Assembly (NCBI RefSeq): GCF_004363305.1
Contig: NZ_SNZA01000001.1
Span: 1,205,228-1,269,227, forward strand
From: Marinomonas communis
GTDB taxonomy: Bacteria > Pseudomonadota > Gammaproteobacteria > Pseudomonadales > Marinomonadaceae
Direction of reading: 5' to 3'
Length of the DNA: 64,000 nt
Below, piece by piece: positions 55,258 to 62,877 of this stretch. The stretch's first letter is position 1, and every line of letters starts with the position of its first letter. A program made the translations under genes and the position numbers. Below the pieces are notes generated by a model, which was not told the DNA's origin, ran no database searches, and was given only the letters and a program-made list of their open reading frames with translations.

Positions 55258-56388
55258 CTAGTATTCAATCACAACATCAGATTTAGCCACGGTACAGCAA
55301 GACAACACATAGCCTTCGGCCACATCTTCGTCTGTAATACCACCATTGGCCTCCATATGCGTTTCACCTTCTTTCACCAGCACTTTACAAGTTCCGCAGA
55401 TCCCCATACCACAAGCTTTAGGAATATGAAGATTCAACTTAGCCGCAGCATTATGCAGTGTTTCACTTGGCGCAACTTGAACGCTCATCGTCATGCCACT
55501 ACTGATGACTTCAACGCGATGCATATCTGCAGAGTCCAGAGCATCCGCTTCTGCTTGTGCAACCTCAGCCAATTCAATGGCGTCTTCGACAATCGCTTCT
55601 GGTGTTTCACCAAATGACTCTTCATGATAACGGCTCATATCGAAGCCTTTTGCCTTAAGCAACTCACGCACCGCTTTCATGTATGGTGCAGGGCCACAAC
55701 AGAATACTTCGCGCTCCATGAAATCAGGCGTCGTCAGTAGCAACTTTGTCTCATCAAGATAACCGCGATAGCCGTGCCACGCTAAGCCATTGTGCATCCG
55801 CTCAACAATAGTATGAACACTGATATTGTTTACTCGTGAAACCATATGGTCCAGCTCTCGAGGATAGATCAGATCACGAGGAGAACGTGCGCTGTGAACA
55901 AATGAAATATCTACATCCGCACTGGTATCAAACCACCAACGAGCCATGGACATGACAGGGGTAATCCCCACACCACCGGAAAGTAATAAAACTTTGTCTG
56001 CTGGAAAATCAATACAGTTAAAGTTCCCTACAGGACCATGCACCGCCAACTCAACGCCGACATCCATGTTGTCATGTAACCAATTCGACACCAGCCCGCC
56101 AGGAACGCGCTTAACCGTAATAGAGAAGCTGTAAGGCACGGAAGGCGAGCTAGATATAGTGTAAGAACGCATCACTTGCTTGCCTTCTATTTCAAGCTCT
56201 AACGTGACAAATTGCCCAGGCTTAAAGAAGAACATGACTGGCTGCTGCGCCATAAAACAGAACGTATTTACGTCCCACGATTCTTGAATAACTCTTACAC
56301 AGCGAACGTTGTGACGACCATTAACCCATGTCTGGGTATTAACGGGAGCAAGATATTCAGCCGAAGAAGCTGTAGTAGGGTTTGTCAT
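55258..56388 (-). CDS. gbcB: Glycine betaine demethylase reductase subunit GbcB
   Basis: 376 residues. An FAD-binding barrel (QVMRSYTISSSPSVPYSFSI with the RSYT motif), an NAD(P)-binding domain (VLLLSGGVGITPVMSMARWW), and a C-terminal [2Fe-2S] ferredoxin domain (ACGMGICGTC, CX4CX2C, last cysteine near SCCT). It passes electrons from NAD(P)H to the Rieske oxygenase GbcA. It is divergent from gbcA across a 316-base region. AAAGAGAG precedes the ATG. A generic hybrid-cluster reductase is the alternative, but the gbcA pairing favours GbcB. Confidence 0.9.
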   Translation of the reverse strand: MTNPTTASSAEYLAPVNTQTWVNGRHNVRCVRVIQESWDVNTFCFMAQQPVMFFFKPGQFVTLELEIEGKQVMRSYTISSSPSVPYSFSITVKRVPGGLVSNWLHDNMDVGVELAVHGPVGNFNCIDFPADKVLLLSGGVGITPVMSMARWWFDTSADVDISFVHSARSPRDLIYPRELDHMVSRVNNISVHTIVERMHNGLAWHGYRGYLDETKLLLTTPDFMEREVFCCGPAPYMKAVRELLKAKGFDMSRYHEESFGETPEAIVEDAIELAEVAQAEADALDSADMHRVEVISSGMTMSVQVAPSETLHNAAAKLNLHIPKACGMGICGTCKVLVKEGETHMEANGGITDEDVAEGYVLSCCTVAKSDVVIEY

Positions 56389-56704
56389 AGTGGCTCTCTC
56401 TTTATTGGCGTTGACGTTTCACCTATTGGGAGCATTGTCGTTCGAGGCATCAGAATTGAGTTGACCTTTAACGACATCGACTTGCTCATAGCAGTCAATC
56501 CACTATGACACCATGGATATGCCTAGGGCATGCGTCGATTTATGTATGAGAGGATGTCGTGTTTGGTCATCTTGCAAAGCCAAACTTAGGTGACGATAGC
56601 GTCATTATTATAACGACAACGGGCCAGTCTAAACTGCCCAAGACATGTTGCTCCGACGAGGGAAACAACATTAACTCGGCTTTTGTTATTGAGGATCACT
56701 CAAC
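56389..56704. promoter_or_regulatory. Divergent gbcB-gbcA control region
   Basis: A 316-base gap with both promoters. The clearest element is TGACG-ATAG-CGTCA (56591-56604), about 100 bases before the gbcA ATG; other TGACG/CGTCA-like half sites recur on both sides (for example near 56423 and 56540). It is the expected target of the GbdR-like activator, though I do not know its consensus well enough to assign a site. Confidence 0.4.
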
Positions 56705-57976
56705 ATGAATCAAAATGATCTGCTAAACATGCGTTACTCTACGATTGAAGATGCGCGCGCAGAAATGTCAAAACTGTTGGAAGCTCGTCCTGCGAACCAC
56801 TCTTTGGACGCTCCGCTATACAACGACCCTCACATGTTTCGCGTGGACGTAGAAGAGGTATTTCAAAAGGAATGGCTATTTGTTGGCATGACCAGCGAAA
56901 TCCCTAAGCGTGGCGATTATTTCACGGTAGAAATTGCACAAAACCCTGTCATGGTGATTCGCGATGCAGATGGCTCTGTTAACGCATTCCATAACACTTG
57001 TCGCCACCGTGGTTCACGTATCTGCCTTGAGCACCGCGGCAAAGTGGCGAACCTAGTCTGCCCTTACCACCAGTGGACATATGATTTGAAAGGCAACCTG
57101 CTGTTTGCGGGAACCGAAATGGGCGATGGCTTCGATAAATCTCAGCACGGGCTGAAAAAAGCACATTGTAAAACCGCTGGCGGCTTTATCTTCGTTGCAC
57201 TAGGCAAAGAAGCACCGGAAGGTGACTTTGATGAGTTTTTAGCAACGCTTGAAGAGTACATGGCTCCTTACGACGTCGAAAACACTAAATTGGCCGCTGA
57301 ATCCAATATGTACGAAAAAGCTAACTGGAAGCTTGTATTGGAAAACAACCGTGAGTGTTACCACTGTGCTGGCAGCCACCCAGAATTGTTAAACACCATT
57401 CTTGAATGGGATGACACAAACGACCCACGTGCGCCACAAGATTTCTTAGATCATTATGCTGATCAAGCGGCTAAATGGGACGCAGAAGGCATCCCTCATG
57501 AGCATAAAAGCTATGGGCCAGGTAAGCGCAACCGTATCGTTCGTATGCCTCTGAAAAAAGGCACGAAGGTTATGACGATTGATGGCGAAGCGGGCTGTAA
57601 GAAAATGCTAGGTCGCATTCAAAACCCTGAGCTTGGCTCAATGCGTATCTTGCATCTACCAAACTCTTGGAACCACATGCAGTCTGATCACTTTATCGTG
57701 TTCCGCGTACTGCCAATTTCAGCTCAAGAGTCGATGGTGACAACAAAATGGTTCGTCCACAAAGACGCTGTGGAAGGCCAAGATTACGACCCAGATCGCC
57801 TGCGCCAGGTTTGGGACGCTACCAATGATCAAGACCGTATCCTTGGGGAGCAGAATCAGCTAGGCATTAACTCTATTGGTTATCAGCCAGGCCCATACTC
57901 TGAAACCTATGAATTCGGTGTGATGAACTTCCTAGAATGGTACTCAGATACCATTCAGAAAAATCTTAAGAAATAA
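56705..57976 (+). CDS. gbcA: Glycine betaine demethylase Rieske subunit GbcA
   Basis: 423 residues. Rieske [2Fe-2S] ligands are in CRHRGSRIC ... CPYHQWTYD, exactly CxHx17CxxH (about residues 99-120). The catalytic domain has the iron-site segment ENNRECYHCAGSHPEL. It oxidises glycine betaine to dimethylglycine with GbcB. The order, a divergent gbcB and a nearby GbdR-like regulator, matches Pseudomonas gbc loci. GAGGATC precedes the ATG, and a terminator follows. Confidence 0.93.
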   Translation: MNQNDLLNMRYSTIEDARAEMSKLLEARPANHSLDAPLYNDPHMFRVDVEEVFQKEWLFVGMTSEIPKRGDYFTVEIAQNPVMVIRDADGSVNAFHNTCRHRGSRICLEHRGKVANLVCPYHQWTYDLKGNLLFAGTEMGDGFDKSQHGLKKAHCKTAGGFIFVALGKEAPEGDFDEFLATLEEYMAPYDVENTKLAAESNMYEKANWKLVLENNRECYHCAGSHPELLNTILEWDDTNDPRAPQDFLDHYADQAAKWDAEGIPHEHKSYGPGKRNRIVRMPLKKGTKVMTIDGEAGCKKMLGRIQNPELGSMRILHLPNSWNHMQSDHFIVFRVLPISAQESMVTTKWFVHKDAVEGQDYDPDRLRQVWDATNDQDRILGEQNQLGINSIGYQPGPYSETYEFGVMNFLEWYSDTIQKNLKK

Positions 57977-57984
57977 CCTACCCA

Positions 57985-58013
57985 CAAAAAAGCCAGCTCA
58001 ATGCTGGCTTTTC
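57985..58013. terminator. Bidirectional terminator after gbcA
   Basis: AAAAGCCAGC-TCAAT-GCTGGCTTTT lies between the convergent gbcA and the Cache-protein gene, with T residues on both strands. Confidence 0.88.
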
Positions 58014-58031
58014 TCATCATACAGTTTTTTG

Positions 58032-60026
58032 CTAACAAGGCTGCATGACCCAAGCTAAGATAGGATCGGTATAGCCGTCGTCATTCTTGAACTCTCGATA
58101 GCCTTTAGATAAGGCTACCCCCATGAGATAGTATTGGGATTCGTACTCATAAACCACTGATAAACTCCCCTGCTCTTGCAATACCTGTAAATCAACATCA
58201 GGAAAAAACAAATCCCCCACCTGAAAACGATTATCACTGGATGAAATGACTTGCCCTTCATCATTCGTAAACACTGCAAATGCTTGATCACCTTGGGGGT
58301 TCTCGTCGGATGAAAGCACATCTTGAAGAATGGCGCGAAACTCTACTGTGGCATCAAACACCGTCCCAATCCCGCCAATCACTTGGTCTTTATGCTCTGG
58401 ATGTCGAATCGCACCATTGTAAATATAGGTGGACTGATCATCATAGCGCTCAGACGGTACAAAGTTCGATACGGAATATTCTTGTAAATCTTTTAAAGCC
58501 AAGGTCTCTACAGCAGCGGCCGACTCGGGAACATGTTTGCCATGACAGCTTTCAATATCTAAAGAAGAAGTCACATATTGCTTTTTCTCATCGAAAACGT
58601 ACAAGTCGTGATACACCGTATACAAGCCGTGAATATCCTTTAGGATCGCACTAATCTGCTCAGTGTTAACCGGTTGCTCCAATAGCGCCAAACCAATACG
58701 CGAATCCAATGCCCACCAGCGACAATCATTCGCTCGTTCATATAAGTTTCGATCTAAAACATCCACTGCTAACTCGGCTTGTAAACGTGTTTCATCCAGC
58801 TGCGTTGACAGAATAGTAGAAAATAACGACTCAATAGAGTCTGCAAAAACGGAGTCGATATCGCGTCCAATGTTTTTAATCGCCTCTAGCACAGGCATAA
58901 ACTCAGCAGAATCATTACGTGCGGCAGTAATCACACCATTAAGCACGATGAGCTCTAAGTCATTATTAATCAGAGTGGAGCGATCTCGAATATCCAACAG
59001 GTCTGGTGAGAATATGCCGGATAACTTCTTTAAAGGAGGTAATTCATTGAAATCCACCTCCCCTGCATCAGACTTACTTTTGAGGACAGACATAGGCATG
59101 AGTGCACAGGCACGCCAGCCTTCTGGCCCCATGTATTCTTGATAGGCATTTCCTTGAGTATTAATCAGCAGCATTTCTTGCCCATCATAATGCCATACCG
59201 AAATGTCGTCATGAATCGGAAGCTGGGTAATATAACTACGACCAAATTGATTCTTTTGGAAAATCACTTTGCCAGAGGCATCAGTCAACACGTACATGGT
59301 TGGATCATCGGCAGTAATCAGGGTATCGAAAATGGCATGCATTTCGTTTCTAAAACGAAAACACAGAACAACCACACCCACAACCTTTCCTTGATACATT
59401 ACGCTGTGAGCATAAAACAGATGCTCATTAGCATCATCAATGAGGGGAGAAACACCAAAATATTCAACGTACTGCGAAGGTTGCCCTAGAGCTTGGTCAA
59501 CCAACGGCTCTTGAACTGTGCGACGGCTGTTTTGGCTAAGCTGAAACACTACTTCCCCAGACGGTTTAAGCAATATGGCGTCGTTATACACCGTATATTT
59601 ATCAACGTAATTCTGAAGATGCTGACGGATACCTAAGCGCTGCTCTTCTGTCGACTCAGAGCTGTTGAGGAAAGCTCCGACCATTGGATCATCACTTAAA
59701 AAACCAATGTCCGCCGTTCGCTCAAATAAGTTTCGGATCAATACATCAATCGCCATTTGGCAACGAGTCTGGTGATGCAAAACGGCCTTGCGTCCATGTT
59801 GCTGAATTAAGCTTTGGATCAAACTGTCTTGTAAGCGATGAAACCGGGTTCTTGCACTGTCCATATCGTCTAAGATAGTGGCAGCGACATCTAAACTGTT
59901 TATCTTCCCTAATAAAGCAATTCGCCCCCACCAACTACTTAAAGACTTAAGGTTCTTTTCATAGTAATTCACATCGTAAATCAGGGATTTCAGCTTATGT
60001 TCATGTGTAGACAAGAAAGTTTCCAC
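58032..60026 (-). CDS. Soluble protein with tandem duplicated Cache-like sensor modules
   Basis: About 664 residues, no signal peptide or membrane helix. It has two copies of a helical-then-PAS/Cache module: copy 1 (about 80-340) with CQMAIDVLIRNLFERTADI and VDKYTVYNDAILLKPSGEVV; copy 2 (about 400-660) with AELAVDVLDRNLYERANDCR and HGLYTVYHDLYVFDEKKQYV. No kinase, MCP, GGDEF or CheW output domain is present, so it would have to work through a partner. GTG at 60026 with GGAG six bases upstream is preferred over ATG at 60038. It faces gbcA convergently. Its ligand and partner are unknown. Confidence 0.75.
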   Translation of the reverse strand: METFLSTHEHKLKSLIYDVNYYEKNLKSLSSWWGRIALLGKINSLDVAATILDDMDSARTRFHRLQDSLIQSLIQQHGRKAVLHHQTRCQMAIDVLIRNLFERTADIGFLSDDPMVGAFLNSSESTEEQRLGIRQHLQNYVDKYTVYNDAILLKPSGEVVFQLSQNSRRTVQEPLVDQALGQPSQYVEYFGVSPLIDDANEHLFYAHSVMYQGKVVGVVVLCFRFRNEMHAIFDTLITADDPTMYVLTDASGKVIFQKNQFGRSYITQLPIHDDISVWHYDGQEMLLINTQGNAYQEYMGPEGWRACALMPMSVLKSKSDAGEVDFNELPPLKKLSGIFSPDLLDIRDRSTLINNDLELIVLNGVITAARNDSAEFMPVLEAIKNIGRDIDSVFADSIESLFSTILSTQLDETRLQAELAVDVLDRNLYERANDCRWWALDSRIGLALLEQPVNTEQISAILKDIHGLYTVYHDLYVFDEKKQYVTSSLDIESCHGKHVPESAAAVETLALKDLQEYSVSNFVPSERYDDQSTYIYNGAIRHPEHKDQVIGGIGTVFDATVEFRAILQDVLSSDENPQGDQAFAVFTNDEGQVISSSDNRFQVGDLFFPDVDLQVLQEQGSLSVVYEYESQYYLMGVALSKGYREFKNDDGYTDPILAWVMQPC

Positions 60027-60164
60027 AAGGCACTCCATTCATTAATTAGCTTCTGCTACTTAACGCAAACTCCTTGCCATTAGCGCTCAAAACGATTCAG
60101 ATAAAGTTTATTAAAATCAGCAAGCTACAAAAAAACACAAGACACTTACATTCTGAAACAGCAC

Positions 60165-60201
60165 CAAGATAAAACAGTTTTCGGATAACTGTTTTATCTT
60201 G
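60165..60201. repeat. 15-base perfect inverted repeat
   Basis: CAAGATAAAACAGTT (60165-60179) and AACTGTTTTATCTTG (60187-60201) with a 7-base loop. It lies 63 bases after the DUF4105 stop codon and about 140 bases upstream of the Cache-protein start. No T tract follows on either strand, so it is more like an operator or processing stem than a terminator. Confidence 0.65.
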
Positions 60202-60264
60202 CACCAGCTGAAAGCATACTCTATACGTTTGCCCTATTGAGCAGGCATTATTGAGAATCGTGAA

Positions 60265-62121
60265 TTAGAAGTAATAAAAGGTGGACAGCTGACTAATCGC
60301 TTCATGCTTATGGTCAATCTCTAAATACTGATAAGAAGCTCGCCATTGCCAGTCTTTAGCAAACTGATAACTCAAACCAACACTAGCCTCTTGTCTCACT
60401 GAATCGTGTTTATTTGGATTAATTAGATACTGATAACTAGCTAACATACTTGTTTTCTCTCTATTCCAAACCCACTTTAACTCAGGTCCAGCTTCCATCA
60501 CATAGCCCTTATCGAAGTCATTATCTAGCGAGAGTCGTCCATTCAAAAAGCCTGCTAACAACGAATGCGAAGTGAATTGCTTTGTAATACCTGCGCCGCC
60601 ATGAGCACGATATATTAATTCATCTTGATAGAGCACATCACGCAACAAACTGACGTTGATATGCCATGATTTAGGTGTCATTAGCGCATTAGTGGGTGCC
60701 ATTGAATGAATGTTAACGATATTAAAATGATTAAGCTGAAGATCTTCATCATCAAAGCGAAGTGAGCCACTGAACATAGACAGCTCAGCGCCTTTTAGGT
60801 ATCCACCTTGTGGGTCTAAAACATCATGAAACGAAGGCCGATAGTCGATCACACCATAGTTTTGATCATTCTGACGTAATGCCGCAATGCCTATGCGAGC
60901 AGTTTCATGGCCCTGGTCATCACGTAAAAGTGGTTTTTCAACTGGAGAAAAAATACTTGAAGCACTCAACTTACTTCTAAGAGATAAGAGCTTAATTGAG
61001 CGTGAATTGAGATGCTTTAGCGTTGACTTTTTACGAGCTGAGAGATAACGGCTGTATTCATATGCGATATCAAGGGTTTTAGCCTGATCAACCGTACTTA
61101 ATTCATTTAATTCAGCTAAATCTAGACTTGGGAGCTCAACTAAGCGCTTCGCTATAGCGATGTTATGCTGATCAACTTGTTTCAGCATATTCTGAATATT
61201 GTTCAATGATGAAGAACGATAAGTTGCCTCACCTAATACCCCTTGGGCTTTAATTTCTCTAACCGTATCAGCAGGTATGGCCCATAACGAGAATTGACTC
61301 GCTAGATTGAGTCTAGGACTTGCAGCATCCAGCATAGTCAAAAGCTGGTAAGAGCAATTTTGAGAAAAGAAATAATACGGCATAGAGGTACTTTTCATTT
61401 CCCAAATATGACGAATAAACTGATCAACTTCTTGATCTGTCAGTAATAACTCATATTCCCAGATATCCCTATTTTCAAGGAAATTATATTCTTTCACTTT
61501 CTGGTAATATGGCATTACAGACACCACACCAGGATAACCACCAGTCAATCCTTTATAGCTAAAAACTAGCTGATTATCATTAGGGTCTGTATTAGCCGCA
61601 TAGTTTATGGCGAAATCTAATAGTGGTGTGTCGTTATCCTGCTTTTTAACTCGAAACAATGTATGTCCATACATTGAAGATGGACTGTTTAAATAAGCCG
61701 AAGGAAACACTAAATAGACTTTTTCAGCATCAATCTGTGCTTTCCACTCGTTAAATTCAGGGCAGTTAATTTCGAAAAAATTAGAGTCTGGCAACTTAGT
61801 TTGTAACCATGCCAATCGTCCTGGAAAACGACACTGCGCAGTATTATTAGGATCATCTAGGGTAGGTGCTTGCTGAAAAGCATTGATCGTCGCGATAAGC
61901 TCATCTTTTGCTGAAAGATGGCCAGTTGAAGCTAAGAAAAAAGTACTATCTTCGATCTGACTACCTTGCTGCTTAACAACACCAATTTGCTCGTAATGAA
62001 GCATGCTGAGCCATTGACGATCATTCGCCAGCTGCTCAATTTGAGCGTCAGGTAAAACATTTGAATAAGCTTGATTCGTAACAAAAACAGATAGAGCTGA
62101 AAAAATAAGAAGAGAACGCAT
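60265..62121 (-). CDS. DUF4105 (Lnb N-terminal-like) envelope protein
   Basis: About 618 residues with a signal peptide (RSLLIFSALSVFVTNQAYS). The central DUF4105 domain has the hallmark VYLVFPSAYLNSPSSMYGHT and a later FSQNCSYQLLTMLDAAS, with conserved S, H and C residues as in the N-terminal periplasmic domain related to lacto-N-biosidase-associated and NlpC-like hydrolase folds. The C-terminal 200 residues are rich in alternating beta strands with a terminal aromatic run (STFYYF), suggesting an outer-membrane beta barrel. ATG at 62121 is preferred over TTG at 62136. It follows the DUF3015 gene, with a terminator at its 5' edge. Confidence 0.85.
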   Translation of the reverse strand: MRSLLIFSALSVFVTNQAYSNVLPDAQIEQLANDRQWLSMLHYEQIGVVKQQGSQIEDSTFFLASTGHLSAKDELIATINAFQQAPTLDDPNNTAQCRFPGRLAWLQTKLPDSNFFEINCPEFNEWKAQIDAEKVYLVFPSAYLNSPSSMYGHTLFRVKKQDNDTPLLDFAINYAANTDPNDNQLVFSYKGLTGGYPGVVSVMPYYQKVKEYNFLENRDIWEYELLLTDQEVDQFIRHIWEMKSTSMPYYFFSQNCSYQLLTMLDAASPRLNLASQFSLWAIPADTVREIKAQGVLGEATYRSSSLNNIQNMLKQVDQHNIAIAKRLVELPSLDLAELNELSTVDQAKTLDIAYEYSRYLSARKKSTLKHLNSRSIKLLSLRSKLSASSIFSPVEKPLLRDDQGHETARIGIAALRQNDQNYGVIDYRPSFHDVLDPQGGYLKGAELSMFSGSLRFDDEDLQLNHFNIVNIHSMAPTNALMTPKSWHINVSLLRDVLYQDELIYRAHGGAGITKQFTSHSLLAGFLNGRLSLDNDFDKGYVMEAGPELKWVWNREKTSMLASYQYLINPNKHDSVRQEASVGLSYQFAKDWQWRASYQYLEIDHKHEAISQLSTFYYF

Positions 62122-62137
62122 AAAAGTCCATTTCAAT

Positions 62138-62162
62138 AAAAAAGAGCGGACAAGCCGCTCTT
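62138..62162 (-). terminator. Terminator/attenuator between DUF3015 and DUF4105 genes
   Basis: On the minus strand AGAGCGG-CTTGT-CCGCTCT is followed by TTTTTTATT, which ends within 20 bases of the DUF4105 start. Partial read-through would set a ratio of the two proteins. Confidence 0.75.
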
Positions 62163-62184
62163 CTATTCAATCAAAGCGAAAGAA

Positions 62185-62664
62185 TTAACCTAGGTACTTA
62201 GCAAGTACAGGTGAACGCTCCATCACTTTAACGATATCTTGGTATGCTGATTCAGACGTTACGTCTGCCGAAGCAAAAATCACATCAAAGTTTGCTTGGA
62301 TTTCTTGGTTGAAATCTGCTTTATCTGCAGCGTCTACACCAATTAGCTCAGCAAGAGCATTTAGTGTCTCACCTTCGCCTTTAGCAGAATCAACTGCAAG
62401 AGGCTCAAGGTTGTCATTGATGAATAGCGCAACGCCGCCAGCAAGAGGAGCATCAGGGATATCACAACCCAAAGTACCTGACGTCATACCGAAAGTTTGG
62501 TTGCCTGACGTGCCGTTTGTCGTCGCAGCAAGAACATGCTCGTGCCATTCGTTAGCGTCCTTGAAGATTACTTCAGAACCAAGACCACAACCTGCTGGAC
62601 CGTATGCAGCAAAAGAAGAGACAGAAGCCGTAGCTAACACTGCAGATAAGATAATTTTTTTCAT
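62185..62664 (-). CDS. DUF3015 family secreted protein
   Basis: 159 residues with a signal peptide (MKKIILSAVLATASVSSFAA). The mature protein begins YGPAGCGLGS and has QTFGMTSGTLGCDIPDAP, two cysteines that probably form a disulfide, the DUF3015 signature. The C-terminal half is helical and acidic. Function unknown; the gene is frequently found beside DUF4105 proteins, as here. AGGAA precedes the ATG. Confidence 0.88.
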   Translation of the reverse strand: MKKIILSAVLATASVSSFAAYGPAGCGLGSEVIFKDANEWHEHVLAATTNGTSGNQTFGMTSGTLGCDIPDAPLAGGVALFINDNLEPLAVDSAKGEGETLNALAELIGVDAADKADFNQEIQANFDVIFASADVTSESAYQDIVKVMERSPVLAKYLG

Positions 62665-62808
62665 ATCAATTCCTAGAATTCCATTTAATGAAAATATTTT
62701 TTATTAAGCGTCCCGGCAATCCCATAAGAAATACCAAAAGAGCATGCAAATAATAGCAACTCGTTAATTTTTCTGAAACAAAATTAACTATGCATAATGG
62801 GTAATTAT

Positions 62809-62840
62809 AAAAAAACCGCGCCAGCAAAGCTAACGCGGTT
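62809..62840 (-). terminator. Terminator of the BCCT carrier gene
   Basis: AACCGCGTTAGC-TTT-GCTGGCGCGGTT on the minus strand (12 pairs, two G-U), then TTTTTTT, 37 bases after the stop. Confidence 0.9.
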
Positions 62841-62877
62841 CTCTTTAGAAGCTTACTGAGTAAGTTATAAACTTAGC

